A DNA stretch of 64,000 bases from Stackebrandtia endophytica (GTDB taxonomy: Bacteria > Actinomycetota > Actinomycetes > Mycobacteriales > Micromonosporaceae). The stretch is taken from positions 3,038,001 to 3,102,000 of the forward strand of contig NZ_VFOW01000001.1 of the NCBI RefSeq assembly GCF_006716355.1, read 5' to 3'. Shown piece after piece: positions 46,185 through 55,364 of this stretch (position 1 is its first letter; each line of letters opens with the position of its first letter). The notes below the pieces were generated by a model. The model ran no database searches, was not told the origin of the DNA, and was given only the letters and a program-made list of their open reading frames with translations. A program made the position numbers and the translations under genes.

Positions 46185-47238
46185 TCTCGACGCCCTGCCG
46201 GCATACGTCCCCGGCCGCAGCCCCGCCGACCTGGCCCGTGACCTCGGACTGCCGGAGGCGATCAAACTCGCCAGCAACGAGGTTCCCTACGGTCCGTTGC
46301 CCGGCGTCATCGAAGCCGTCACCTCCGCCGCCGAGAACGCGCACCGCTACCCGGACATGGGTGTGGTGGCGCTGCGGGATGCGGTGGCGCAGCGGGTGGG
46401 TGTCGAGGCGAGCCGGGTGGTGACCGGTTGCGGTTCCGTCGCACTGTTCGAGCACCTGGTCAAGGCGACCTGCCTGCCCGGAGACGAGGTCCTCTACTCC
46501 TGGCGCTCGTTCGAGGCTTACCCGATCGTGGTCGCCGGTGCGGGCGCGACCAGCGTCCAGGTGCCCAACACCCCCGACCACCGGCACGACCTCGACGCGA
46601 TGCTGGCCGCCGTCACCGACAACACCAAGTTGATCGTCGTCTGCAACCCCAACAACCCGACCGGGACGACGGTCGACCGCGCGGAGTTGACCAGGTTCAT
46701 CGACGCGGTGCCCGAGCACATCCTGATCGTCCTGGACGAGGCATACCTGGAGTTCGTCACCGACCCGGAGGTCTGCGACGGGTTCGAGGAGTTCGGCGAC
46801 CGCCCCAACGTCGCGGTGCTGCGGACCTTCTCGAAGGCGTGGGGATTGGCCGGCCTACGTGCCGGTTACCTGATCGCGGCGGAACCGGTCGCCGATGCGA
46901 TCCGCAAGGTCGTGACTCCGTTCTCGACGAACGCGTGCGCGCAGTTCGCCGCTCTGGCGGCCCTGCGCGCCGAGGACGAGATGTCTCGCCGCGCCGCCCT
47001 GGTGGTGGCCGAGCGTGACCGGGTCATCCGGTCGCTGCGTGAGCTGGTGCCCGATGTTCCCGACAGTCAGTCCAACTTCGCGTGGCTGCCGATCGGGGAG
47101 CGTTCGGTGCCGTTCGCGAAGCACTGCGAGTCCCACGGCGTGATCGTCCGTCCGTTCCCCGAAGGTGTCCGTGTCTCCTTCGGAACCACCGAGCAGAACG
47201 ATCGTTTCCTCGAGGTGGCCGCGAAGTTCCTCGGCTGA
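46162..47238 (+). CDS. HisC-like aromatic/histidinol-phosphate aminotransferase
   Basis: 358 aa, ATG at 46162 with AAGGAGA upstream. PLP class I/II fold: LASNEVPYGPLP, CNPNNPTGT, LDEAYLEFV and Schiff-base Lys225 in TFSKAWGLAGLRAG, with VRVSFGT near the end. Its length and motifs fit the actinobacterial HisC2/phenylalanine aminotransferase group, which acts on phenylalanine, tyrosine and histidinol phosphate. It is not in a his operon. Being about 1.4 kb after hppD, it may feed tyrosine to 4-hydroxyphenylpyruvate. A terminator follows. Confidence 0.88.
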   Translation: MSRLTRTDLDALPAYVPGRSPADLARDLGLPEAIKLASNEVPYGPLPGVIEAVTSAAENAHRYPDMGVVALRDAVAQRVGVEASRVVTGCGSVALFEHLVKATCLPGDEVLYSWRSFEAYPIVVAGAGATSVQVPNTPDHRHDLDAMLAAVTDNTKLIVVCNPNNPTGTTVDRAELTRFIDAVPEHILIVLDEAYLEFVTDPEVCDGFEEFGDRPNVAVLRTFSKAWGLAGLRAGYLIAAEPVADAIRKVVTPFSTNACAQFAALAALRAEDEMSRRAALVVAERDRVIRSLRELVPDVPDSQSNFAWLPIGERSVPFAKHCESHGVIVRPFPEGVRVSFGTTEQNDRFLEVAAKFLG

Positions 47239-47249
47239 CGAGTAAGCGG

Positions 47250-47289
47250 GACGCCCCATCGGAGCGATTGATCGCGCCGACGGGGCGTC
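47250..47289. terminator. Terminator between aminotransferase and 47296 gene
   Basis: GACGCCCCATCGG (47250-47262) pairs with CCGACGGGGCGTC (47277-47289), 13 positions with one mismatch, between convergent genes. Confidence 0.75.
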
Positions 47290-47295
47290 GTCGTG

Positions 47296-47745
47296 TCACC
47301 GCCGCTTGGATGTCAGGAGCCTGCCTTCGTACCATTTCTTGGTGTCGGCGGAGGCCAGGAACGTGATGACGATGATGGTGAACAGGCCGGACAGTGCCAA
47401 TTGGCCGGGACCGTCCAGGTAAAAGAAGAAGAACACCAGTACCGCCAGATTGAGTGACTCGACCGTCAACGCTCCGAGTCTCCCCCAGTTGGCGTTGAGC
47501 CACAGTCCGACCACGAACGCCCCGTAGAGCACGGCCAGCGCGAGTGACAGTCCTCCGAACGCCGTCTCGACCCCGCTGCGGTAGCCACCCGTCGCGAGCA
47601 CCATCCCACCACTGACCAGAAGGGATAGAGCACAACGGATGGTGGCGATGATCTTGGCGGTGAGGACGATGGGCGGTTGTTTCCGTTGGGTGCGCGTTCT
47701 GGACACGGGAAACCTATCGACGATGGGGTATTCACCCACAGTCAA
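47296..47745 (-). CDS. Four-helix membrane protein of unknown function
   Basis: 149 aa. Helices: IVLTAKIIATIRCALSLLVS, GLSLALAVLYGAFVVGLWLN, RLGALTVESLNLAVLVFFFF and LALSGLFTIIVITFLASADT. A basic N-terminus (SRTRTQRK) and C-terminus (KKWYEGRLLTSKRR) place both ends inside. The start may be the internal GTG at about 47706. No family is recognised; it has no operon partner. Confidence 0.75.
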   Translation of the reverse strand: MTVGEYPIVDRFPVSRTRTQRKQPPIVLTAKIIATIRCALSLLVSGGMVLATGGYRSGVETAFGGLSLALAVLYGAFVVGLWLNANWGRLGALTVESLNLAVLVFFFFYLDGPGQLALSGLFTIIVITFLASADTKKWYEGRLLTSKRR

Positions 47746-48064
47746 TCAGGAATGACAACCCGACACAACACGGTAGTCCCGGGGCTTCCCCCATCGGGGC
47801 GACGAGATCAGCTGTGGCAGTTGGAACAGGTGTTGACATCGAAGACCGGAGAAGCGGTAACGGCTCGCTCGATCAGAGGCCTCCACCCTGGACGTGTCAA
47901 GTCGGCCCAGCGTCCAAGCGTGAGAATCAGAACAGCCGCGATCCCGTTTGAACTAGTGTGCGAGAGCCTGCACGGTTGTTCCCGGCAAACCGAACAGACG
48001 GTTCGGCTCGGTGTCGATGACATGAGCAGATGGTTGATCAGCCATCGGCGGGCATCGCATCTCA
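47746..48064. other. Intergenic stretch with no convincing gene
   Basis: About 320 bp between the small membrane protein and the dprA-like gene. Minus-strand frames here run into the dprA-like gene region without motifs. No strong hairpin was noted. Confidence 0.45.
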
Positions 48065-48982
48065 TCAGAAGGGCGGGTCGATACCGGGCAGATGTTCGGT
48101 GGTGATCGCCTGATCCGACAGTATCTGGTCGATCAAGTCCTCCAATTCGGAGAGGCTGGCGGCCACGTGGACGTTCGGCCGGTCGGTGGCTTCTTTCGCC
48201 CAGGACACTGCGAGCATCTTGTCGAGGAAGATCACCGGTCGGCCGTGTTGGAGAGCACGTTGCACCTGGATGCGGGTACCGCTGCGTTCGTCGGCTTCAA
48301 CGACGATGCTGGCCGAGGCGTAACCACTCATGATCGCGTTGCGCTCCAGGAACTGCCACCTGGTGGGCCGAACATGCGGTAGGTACTCCGAGATGACGAG
48401 ACCGGTTTTGGCGATGGCAGCCTGAAGCTCGCGGTTGGACGGTGGGTAGCACTGGTCGACGCCGTTGGCGATTACCGCCACCGTGCGGGCACCGAGATCG
48501 AGTGCCGTCTCATGTCCCGCGGTGTCCACCCCGTCGGCCAGTCCGGAGACGATGGTGATGCCGTTGTCGGCAAGCATCCGAGTGATGTGCCTCGTCCGGT
48601 GGACCCCGTCGTCGGATGCTCGGCGGCTTCCGACCACTGCGACCGCGCGGGTGTCGTCGGCGAGCGTTCCACGAGTGAAGACCACCAGCGGCATTTCGCG
48701 GACGCTTCGCAGCTGCTGTGGATAGTCCTGGTCGAAGTAGGCGTGCACTCCGATGCCCGAGTCCTTCCAGGCGGCGATCCGCTGCTCGGTGTCGTCGAGA
48801 AGTCGGGACAGGATCGCTTCGTGAAAGAGGCCCTCGGCCTCGTAAAGATGCCGTTGGAGGATCTCGATGCCGACTGCGGGATCATCCCGTTCGACGATCG
48901 CGTCGGCGACCTCTCGTTGCCTGATGCCGCGCCGCCCCAGAAGCGCGACCAAAGCGCTCCGTTCCGGGGACTCTGCCTTCAT
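48065..48982 (-). CDS. DprA/Smf-like DNA-processing protein
   Basis: 305 aa. N-terminal helical region (1-95), then the DprA Rossmann fold: VAVVGSRRASDDGVHRTRHI, VSGLADGVDTAGHETALDLG, YPPSNRELQAAI and RNAIMSGYASASIVVEAD with SGTRIQVQRALQHGRP. There is no C-terminal winged helix after about residue 290, unlike housekeeping DprA. DprA loads RecA onto incoming single-stranded DNA; stand-alone versions also occur in defence islands. The CRISPR array begins about 265 bp beyond its start in the opposite direction. It is not part of an obvious operon. Confidence 0.85.
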   Translation of the reverse strand: MKAESPERSALVALLGRRGIRQREVADAIVERDDPAVGIEILQRHLYEAEGLFHEAILSRLLDDTEQRIAAWKDSGIGVHAYFDQDYPQQLRSVREMPLVVFTRGTLADDTRAVAVVGSRRASDDGVHRTRHITRMLADNGITIVSGLADGVDTAGHETALDLGARTVAVIANGVDQCYPPSNRELQAAIAKTGLVISEYLPHVRPTRWQFLERNAIMSGYASASIVVEADERSGTRIQVQRALQHGRPVIFLDKMLAVSWAKEATDRPNVHVAASLSELEDLIDQILSDQAITTEHLPGIDPPF

Positions 48983-49247
48983 GACCGCATCCTAGGCAGC
49001 CTGGTGGTGGGCGGAGCCGTCGCAGGGCGAGGATCATCGGTCGAGGGCATCGTCCGCATGGGTAGGGATTGAGTGGTGTCGCTGGAATAGCCTGGGCCTC
49101 GGGTCCGAGGTTGGGGCGCAGCTGTCGAACCGGCCGGCCCGATCTCGTCGACCGCGCACGACGAACGGCATTAAATCCATAGTGGTGCTTGAAGTGATCA
49201 TGCTTCGGATTCGGCAGTGATCGTGATGGATCCGCAGGTCGGCTCTT
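48983..49247 (+). promoter_or_regulatory. Probable CRISPR leader
   Basis: 265 bp before the first repeat, between the dprA-like start and the array, with no gene. The last 80 bp (from CATTAAATCCATAG onward) are richer in A/T than the surroundings. Leader identity rests on the degenerate repeat being at the far end. Confidence 0.5.
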
Positions 49248-49519
49248 GTGCTCCCCGTGCATGCGGGGATGGACCACCAGGGGCGGAATGTGTCTGTCGT
49301 ATGGCGGTGTGCTCCCCGTGCATGCGGGGATGGACCGCTGGCGACGGTGGCGCTGGCGGCGATGATGGTGTGCTCCCCGTGCATGCGGGGATGGACCTCG
49401 GGTAACTGTCCATCTCTGTCTCTGACAGGTGTGCTCCCCGCGCACGCGGGGATGGACCTCCCATGTGGATACCCTTTTCTCTGTTGGTTGTGTGCTCCCC
49501 GTGCACGCGGGGATGGGGT
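49248..49519 (+). CRISPR. Type I-E-like CRISPR array, 5 repeats, 4 spacers
   Basis: Repeats of 28 bp start at 49248, 49309, 49370, 49431 and 49492; all four spacers are exactly 33 bp. Each repeat begins GTGCTCCCCG and, except the last, ends CGGGGATGGACC, a hairpin of the actinobacterial I-E class. Repeats 1-3 have TGCATG in the stem centre, repeat 4 CGCACG, repeat 5 TGCACG. The last one ends in GATGGGGT, a degenerate terminal repeat, so the leader is upstream (48983-49247). No cas gene is present in this window. The spurious peptides rich in SPHARGAH in six frames are translations of the repeats. Confidence 0.95.
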
Positions 49520-49593
49520 CGGCTACGGCCCAACGAGAGGCTTATGCCAACCACGCCCCGCCCCTCACCGGGGGGCCGAACCACCGCGCCCGG

Positions 49594-50751
49594 TCACCGG
49601 TCCGAGTAGGACCTGGCCAAGGGGGTGAAGGGGGTGGGCTGGCCGCCGGCAGGTTGTTGGACTGACGTCCACAGGCAGGGGAACGACCCGGTGCTGGAGC
49701 ATTCCGGTTGCCACCACAGGGCGACCTCGGCACCGCCTTGTTCCATCCCGATCAGGGCGGCCTCGATCATCTCGGGGGTGCTCGCACTACTGTCCGGCCG
49801 AAGCTCCACATAGAACTCCGACCACCAGATCGGCAGGTCGGTGCGTTCGGCCACCCATTCGGTGATGGCCTGGAACTTGTCGGTGACCTGGTCGGTCGTG
49901 GTGGGGTACCAGCTGCCGTCGGAGGTCTGGGCGGCGCCGTCGAGGGTGAAGAAGTCGGCCCCGACGTTGTTGTCCAGCCAGTACTCGACGGCGTCGAGCA
50001 CCCGGTGGTCGACCACTCCCCAGTCACCGCCGACGGCGCTCGGATGGCGGCCATCGTCCTGATAGGTCACCATCGGTGCGTAGGGTCCGCCGATGACGGC
50101 GTCGGGCCGCACCTCTTTAACCGCTTCGTAGACGGTGTTGTAGAAGGTGGTGAAACCCTCGTAGTCCCAGCGGTTCTGGTCGTCGTTCCAGAATCCCTTG
50201 AACTCGTTCCAGATCTGGAAGTATTTGACGTCTTGGTACCGCTGTGCGGTTTCGGCGGCGAGTTGGGCGAAGTCGTCGTAGTGTTCCGGCGCGACCGGGG
50301 CTTCCATCTCCCAGTCCATGTCGTCTTCGCCGTCGTCGTCCTCATCGCGCCCACCTCCGGGTTTCATCCATCCGGGCGCGGTGCACAGGGTGAGGACTGC
50401 GGTTCCGCCGGTGTCGCGGATGAGGTCGATACGGGTGTCGAGGGTTTCCCAGTTCCGTTGCGCGGATTCCGGGTCGGGCCACGGGTTCAGGGTTCCCCAG
50501 CCCATCAGGTGCTGGTTCTGAAGTGGACCGATGTCGGCCAGGATCTGCTTGGCGGCGGCGATCGAATCGGGTGCGCCCCAGTCGTCGATGCTGCGTTCGG
50601 TGTGGGTGACCCCCAGTTGCAGGTCACCGCTGGGTTCGGCCAACGCGGGCCAGCTGATCGCGGCGGCGGCCAGCACGGTGAACCCGGTGATCGCCGCAGT
50701 GACGATCCGTCCGATACGGCGACGCGAGGGGCGTCGATACGGGACGGTCAT
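49594..50751 (-). CDS. Secreted clan GH-A glycoside hydrolase
   Basis: 385 aa from the ATG at 50751, with GAGAGGAA upstream. A twin-Arg-like or Sec signal peptide (RRPSRRRIGRIVTAAITGFT, then VLAAAAISWPALAEP) is at 5-40. The barrel has the acid/base Glu183 in YFQIWNEFKGF and the nucleophile Glu312 in PIWWSEFYVEL, as in GH39/GH5-like families. An acidic insert (RDEDDDGEDDMDWEME) lies at about 135-150. The product acts outside the cell on an unknown polysaccharide or glycoside. Single gene, next to the CRISPR array by position only. Confidence 0.82.
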   Translation of the reverse strand: MTVPYRRPSRRRIGRIVTAAITGFTVLAAAAISWPALAEPSGDLQLGVTHTERSIDDWGAPDSIAAAKQILADIGPLQNQHLMGWGTLNPWPDPESAQRNWETLDTRIDLIRDTGGTAVLTLCTAPGWMKPGGGRDEDDDGEDDMDWEMEAPVAPEHYDDFAQLAAETAQRYQDVKYFQIWNEFKGFWNDDQNRWDYEGFTTFYNTVYEAVKEVRPDAVIGGPYAPMVTYQDDGRHPSAVGGDWGVVDHRVLDAVEYWLDNNVGADFFTLDGAAQTSDGSWYPTTTDQVTDKFQAITEWVAERTDLPIWWSEFYVELRPDSSASTPEMIEAALIGMEQGGAEVALWWQPECSSTGSFPCLWTSVQQPAGGQPTPFTPLARSYSDR

Positions 50752-50993
50752 GCGGTTTCCTCTCGGGCTGACACGGTCCCCACCGTAGGACGTGTCCGGT
50801 CTGGCCACAAGCCTTGCGAGTGGTCGGTGTCCTCATCGATATCGACTTGTGAACTGCCCGGGGCCGGAATCGGCGGTGTTCTCGCACTATGGCGCCGGTC
50901 GGCTACCCACCGCCCGGTGGTGATGCGGTCGGTGAGGAATTCGTCACGTGCGCAACGGATGCGAAGGCGGATTACCGTGAAGGGGTGATCCGA

Positions 50994-51818
50994 ATGTTGC
51001 GGTGGTGGAACTTCCGTCGGTTGGTCATCCTCGCGTTGACCGCGAGCCTGTCGGTGAGCGCTGTCATCGCCGCCGCCGGGTTCTGGGTGCATTGGCAGGC
51101 CGACGATGGTCGGTACACCGTGGATTCGGTGCCGGCCAAACCGGTGGTGTTGGTGTTGGGGGCGCAGGTGTATGCCGACGGTCGACCGTCGGCCTTCCTC
51201 GCGGCGCGGCTGGATCTGGGGCGGCGTCTGTATGAGGACGGTAAGGCGCAGGCGATCCTGGTCAGTGGTGACAACGGGCAGGCCGAGTACAACGAAGTCG
51301 ATCCGATGCGGGAGTACCTGATAGACGCCGGTGTCCCGGAGAAGCAGGTGGTGGGGGACTACGCCGGCTTCGATACCCGTGATTCCTGTGTTCGGGCGAA
51401 GGAGGTGTTCGGGGTGACGGAGCTGATCGTGGTGACCCAGACCTTCCATCTGGATCGCGCGATCGCCCTGTGCCGGGCAGCCGGGATCGACACCGTCGGT
51501 GTCGGTGACGACACGGTCAGTCAGTACCGTCCGCAGTGGAGATACGCGGTGACTCGGGAGTACCTCGCCAACGTCAAGGCGTGGTGGGACGTCTGGTTGG
51601 ACGTCCCACCGAGGTTCCTCGGTCCCTATGAGACCGGGATCGACGAGGCGTTGGCCTCGTTATCCGTGATGGTCGTCGTGCCCACTGGGTACCGAACCGA
51701 TGTCCTCACCCTCGTCGAGGACCACGAACTGGGCCATCAACCCCTGGTCCTCGTGGTAGAGGATGTGGCAGTGGCACATGTACGGCATGTTCGGGTCGCT
51801 GAAGTCCTTGAACTGTAG
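50994..51818 (+). CDS. SanA/YdcF (DUF218) membrane protein with run-on 3' end
   Basis: 274 aa from the ATG at 50994 (AAGGGG eight bases upstream). One N-terminal helix (LVILALTASLSVSAVIAAAG), then the DUF218 domain: VVLVLGAQVYADGRPSAFLA, ILVSGDNGQAEYNEVDPMRE, YAGFDTRDSCVRAKEVF and VVTQTFHLDRAIALCRAAGI. The family is linked to envelope barrier function. The expected end is about PPRFLGPYETGIDEA (near 51650). The frame continues for about 55 codons, the last 159 bp antisense to the multicopper oxidase gene, until 51818. The tail is probably non-functional. Confidence 0.85.
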   Translation: MLRWWNFRRLVILALTASLSVSAVIAAAGFWVHWQADDGRYTVDSVPAKPVVLVLGAQVYADGRPSAFLAARLDLGRRLYEDGKAQAILVSGDNGQAEYNEVDPMREYLIDAGVPEKQVVGDYAGFDTRDSCVRAKEVFGVTELIVVTQTFHLDRAIALCRAAGIDTVGVGDDTVSQYRPQWRYAVTREYLANVKAWWDVWLDVPPRFLGPYETGIDEALASLSVMVVVPTGYRTDVLTLVEDHELGHQPLVLVVEDVAVAHVRHVRVAEVLEL

Positions 51819-53198
51819 GGCGATCCGCACCGGCGAGCCGTGGTAGACCTGCACGGTGTCCTTCCAACCGGCTTCGTGTGGAGGCGGGGGTTGGTCACCG
51901 ATCGACAGCACCTGGAACTGGACGTCGTGGACGTGGAAGTTGTGCACCGACGCGTCCTGGTTCTCGATCTCCCAGATCTCGATGTCGTCCTTGTTGACTG
52001 CGAAGTCGATGCGGTTCATGTCCATGGTCTCCCGGTTGAGGGAGTACCCGGCCATCTCGAAGGTGCGGGTCGTGACCGCCTGTTCGATGTCGATGGCGGG
52101 CACCGGAACCAGTTCGTCCGGTATGGACTCGACGTCGGTGAGGGTGTCGGCGGCGCGGAACTGGAGGATGTCGAAGGTGTCGTCGCCACCGTGGGACCGT
52201 GATTCGAAGAAGTCGGTGCGCAGGTCGGGGGAGTAGCTGCGCAGCACGACCGTCTCGCCGGGTGTGAAGTCCACCAGCAGTTCGGCCCGTTCACCCGGTG
52301 ACAGTTGTAGGCGTCGCAGGCTGTGTGGTGCCGGCAGCAGGCCACCGTCGGAACCGATCACGACGAATGGGCGGTCGTCGGCGAATCCGAAGTTGAAGAC
52401 CCGGGCATTGGAGCCGTTGAGCAGCCGCAGACGCACGCGCCTGGTCGTGACGTCGAGGTAGGGACTGTGCGTGCCGTTGACCAGGATTTCGTCGCCGAGA
52501 ACACCGATGCCGCTGAACAGATTGGCCGCGTCATCCAGCTGATTGTCGCCGTCGAATGCCCGGTCTTGGATGATCAACGGGATGTCGTCGACGCCGTACT
52601 CGTCGGGAAGATCGAGGTTGTCGACCTCGTCGTCGTCCAGAATGAATAGACCCGCCAGTCCCTGGTAGACGTGCTTTGCCGTGGAACCGTGCGGATGCGG
52701 GTGATACCACAGGGTGGCGGCCGGTTGATCGATTGTCCATTCCGGAGTCCAGGTGTCGAGTGGCTCGACACTCTGGTGCGGTCCACCGTCCATGATGGCG
52801 GGAAGGTGCATCCCGTGCCAGTGGACGCTGGAGGTCTCCGGCAGGCTGTTGCGGACGTTGACCCGGACGACCTCGCCCCGTCGGGCTCGCAGCGTCGGCC
52901 CGAGGTGGTCCCCGTTGAAACCCCAGGTACGGGTGGGGCTGCCGGGCTTGATCCGACTTTCGCCGGGTGCCATGTGCAGGTCGAAGATGCGGGTGCCGGA
53001 GTCGTCGACCTGTCCCGGTTCCAGGTCGGGAATGCGCAGCGGGTTGGTGAAGTCGACCGACCCCACGGTGTCCACCTTGGCGCTGATCATCTGGTAGGTG
53101 ACGAATCCGCCTCCGCCGACGGCGGCGAGCCCGACTCCCGCGAGGCCGAACTTCAGCAGTCGGCGTCGTTTCATCCGTCGATCGGTGGAACTGGTCAT
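51660..53198 (-). CDS. Multicopper oxidase
   Basis: 512 aa with a Tat-like signal (RRMKRRRLLKFGLAGVGLA). All four copper motifs are visible: SVHWHGMHLP, LWYHPHPHGST, HNFHVHDVQF and the C-terminal MCHCHILYHEDQGLMAQF (type 1 Cys-His with Met). It belongs to the CueO/bilirubin-oxidase-like three-domain group and would oxidise metals or phenols while reducing O2 to water, at the cell surface. A His-rich end (GHDDHHG) may bind copper. No copper regulator or chaperone is next to it. The SanA-family gene overlaps its end on the other strand. Confidence 0.95.
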   Translation of the reverse strand: MTSSTDRRMKRRRLLKFGLAGVGLAAVGGGGFVTYQMISAKVDTVGSVDFTNPLRIPDLEPGQVDDSGTRIFDLHMAPGESRIKPGSPTRTWGFNGDHLGPTLRARRGEVVRVNVRNSLPETSSVHWHGMHLPAIMDGGPHQSVEPLDTWTPEWTIDQPAATLWYHPHPHGSTAKHVYQGLAGLFILDDDEVDNLDLPDEYGVDDIPLIIQDRAFDGDNQLDDAANLFSGIGVLGDEILVNGTHSPYLDVTTRRVRLRLLNGSNARVFNFGFADDRPFVVIGSDGGLLPAPHSLRRLQLSPGERAELLVDFTPGETVVLRSYSPDLRTDFFESRSHGGDDTFDILQFRAADTLTDVESIPDELVPVPAIDIEQAVTTRTFEMAGYSLNRETMDMNRIDFAVNKDDIEIWEIENQDASVHNFHVHDVQFQVLSIGDQPPPPHEAGWKDTVQVYHGSPVRIALQFKDFSDPNMPYMCHCHILYHEDQGLMAQFVVLDEGEDIGSVPSGHDDHHG

Positions 53199-53386
53199 CG
53201 CTTTCTTTCAAGTTGCCGGGGCCGACCGTGACTCTCACGTGTTGCCAACCTACATATGAGGGAGCCCTAGATGCCTCGGGGAAATCCCCGGCCACGTCCC
53301 TGACCTTTGTCTTCGTGATCCGACGAAACGGCAGCTGAAAGCCAACTCACATTCGTGATCTCGACCAGGTCTGTCACCATGGGGGC

Positions 53387-53599
53387 ATGACCGACGACCC
53401 CGACGGCGAGAAGAAGCCCGCGACCGTGTTCGGTGCCGACTTCGGCGAATGGGCGCTGGCCGTCTGCGTGGGAGGCGTCGGCGGCGCGGTCCTCGGGTCG
53501 ATGTGGGGAGACACCCCCACCGGCATGGGCATGGGGTCTGTCGCCGGGATCTTCTACCTGTTGTTCTGGCGCGGGGAGAAGAAGGAGTCGTCGAGGTAG
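53387..53599 (+). CDS. Small two-helix membrane protein
   Basis: 70 aa. Two Gly-rich helices: FGEWALAVCVGGVGGAVLGS and MGMGSVAGIFYLLFWRG, with charged ends (MTDDPDGEKK, EKKESSR). GGGGGC lies just before the ATG. There is no known family. Its stop is 54 bp before the fumarase start, so it may share that transcript. Confidence 0.6.
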   Translation: MTDDPDGEKKPATVFGADFGEWALAVCVGGVGGAVLGSMWGDTPTGMGMGSVAGIFYLLFWRGEKKESSR

Positions 53600-53653
53600 C
53601 GACGGCGAAATCCGCGGGGTGGCCCACCCGACGAGATTCGGTACCGTGGTGGC

Positions 53654-55300
53654 GTGACCACTGATTTCGCCTACACCGATCTGCTCCCCCTAGGCGCCGA
53701 CGACACGCAATACCGGAAGGTCTCCGGTGACGGTGTCGAGGTGATCGAAGCCGCCGGGCGGAAGCTGCTGACCGTCGCGCCCGAGGCGTTGACGCAGTTG
53801 ACCGCCGAAGCCATGCACGACATCTCCCACCTGTTGCGGCCGGCGCACCTGCGTCAGTTGGCCTCGATCCTCGACGACCCGGAGGCCTCGAACAACGACA
53901 AGTTCGTCGCGCTCGACCTGTTGAAGAACGCCAACATCTCCGCCGGTGGCGTCCTGCCGATGTGTCAGGACACCGGAACCGCGATCGTCATGGGCAAGCG
54001 CGGCCGCCACGTGCTGACCGACGGCGAGGACGCCCGGCACATCGCACAGGGCGTGTACCAGGCCTATCGCGACCTGAACCTGCGGTACTCCCAGTTGGCT
54101 CCGTTGACGATGTGGGATGAGAAGAACACCGGCACCAACCTCCCGGCGCAGATCGAGCTGTACGCCGAGGGCGATGACGCCTACAAGTTCCTGTTCATGG
54201 CCAAGGGCGGCGGTTCGGCCAACAAGTCGTTCCTCTATCAGGAGACCAAGGCGATCCTGAATCCGACCGCGATGATGCGGTTTCTGGAGGAGAAGCTGCG
54301 CGGACTGGGTACCGCCGCCTGCCCGCCGTACCACCTCGCGATCGTCATCGGCGGCACCAGCGCGGAGTACGCACTCAAGACCGCCAAGTACGCCTCGGCC
54401 CATTACCTCGACACCATTCCCACCACCGGATCCGATGCCGGCCACGGTTTCCGGGATCTCGAACTGGAGAAGCAGGTGCTGGAGCTGACCCGCCAGTTCG
54501 GGATCGGCGCCCAGTTCGGCGGAAAGTACTTCTGCCACGATGTGCGGGTGGTGCGGCTGCCTCGCCACGGTGCCTCCTGTCCGGTGGCGATCGCGGTGTC
54601 GTGTTCGGCCGACCGACAGATGCTGGGGAAGATCACCGCCGAGGGCCTGTTCCTGGAGCAGTTGGAGACCGATCCGGCGAGTTATCTTCCCGACACCACC
54701 TCACAGGACCTGGGCGAGGATGTGGTGAGGGTGGACCTGAACCGGCCGATGAGCCAGATCCGGGACGAGTTGTCGCGCTATCCGGTGAAGACCCGCCTGT
54801 CGCTGTCGGGTCCGCTGGTCGTCGCGCGGGACATCGCGCACGCCAAGATCAAGGAACGTCTCGACGCGGGCGAACCGATGCCGGATTACCTGCGGGACCA
54901 CGCGGTCTACTACGCCGGTCCCGCCAAGACGCCGCAGGGGTACGCCTCGGGCTCGTTCGGGCCCACGACCGCCGGACGCATGGACTCCTATGTAGAGCAA
55001 TTCCAGGCCGCGGGCGGTTCACTCGTGATGCTGGCCAAGGGAAACCGGTCCGGTCAGGTCACACGTGCCTGCCAACAGCACGGTGGTTTCTACCTCGGCT
55101 CCATCGGCGGGCCCGCCGCCCGGCTCGCCCAGGACTGCATCAAATCCGTTGAGGTACTGGAATACCCGGAACTGGGAATGGAAGCGGTGTGGAAGATCGA
55201 GGTCGAGGACTTCCCGGCGTTCATCGTGGTCGATGACAAGGGCAACGACTTCTTCGCCGCCACATCCAAACCGGTGCTGACGATCTCGACTCGCAACTGA
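53654..55300 (+). CDS. fum: Class I (Fe-S) fumarate hydratase
   Basis: 548 aa, GTG start. It reversibly hydrates fumarate to malate with a 4Fe-4S cluster. Domain order is N-terminal alpha ([10 protein letters not shown] with a cluster Cys), [37 protein letters not shown] and FFCHD-type Cys at [12 protein letters not shown], then the beta half with [18 protein letters not shown] and [14 protein letters not shown]. The length is as in FumA/FumB. It can recycle the fumarate released by FahA. A large nested hairpin follows the stop. Confidence 0.95.
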   Translation: MTTDFAYTDLLPLGADDTQYRKVSGDGVEVIEAAGRKLLTVAPEALTQLTAEAMHDISHLLRPAHLRQLASILDDPEASNNDKFVALDLLKNANISAGGVLPMCQDTGTAIVMGKRGRHVLTDGEDARHIAQGVYQAYRDLNLRYSQLAPLTMWDEKNTGTNLPAQIELYAEGDDAYKFLFMAKGGGSANKSFLYQETKAILNPTAMMRFLEEKLRGLGTAACPPYHLAIVIGGTSAEYALKTAKYASAHYLDTIPTTGSDAGHGFRDLELEKQVLELTRQFGIGAQFGGKYFCHDVRVVRLPRHGASCPVAIAVSCSADRQMLGKITAEGLFLEQLETDPASYLPDTTSQDLGEDVVRVDLNRPMSQIRDELSRYPVKTRLSLSGPLVVARDIAHAKIKERLDAGEPMPDYLRDHAVYYAGPAKTPQGYASGSFGPTTAGRMDSYVEQFQAAGGSLVMLAKGNRSGQVTRACQQHGGFYLGSIGGPAARLAQDCIKSVEVLEYPELGMEAVWKIEVEDFPAFIVVDDKGNDFFAATSKPVLTISTRN

Positions 55301-55303
55301 GTA

Positions 55304-55361
55304 CACCGTCCTTGGTGATATGTCGGTAACGTGTTCGCGTTACCACTCACCAAGGACGGTG
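55304..55361 (+). promoter_or_regulatory. Nested hairpin covering the next gene's ribosome site
   Basis: Outer arms of 15 bp are perfect: CACCGTCCTTGGTGA (55304-55318) and TCACCAAGGACGGTG (55347-55361). The inner stem is GGTAACG (55325-55331) with CGTTACC (55338-55344). The right outer arm contains AAGGACGG, the ribosome site of the gene starting at 55365. It can end fumarase transcription and, in read-through mRNA, block translation. Confidence 0.7.
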
Positions 55362-55364
55362 GCC

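Noticed and set aside
48882-49628. Several frames with repeated SPHARGAH or RACGDG peptides
   Set aside because: These are six-frame translations of the CRISPR repeats.
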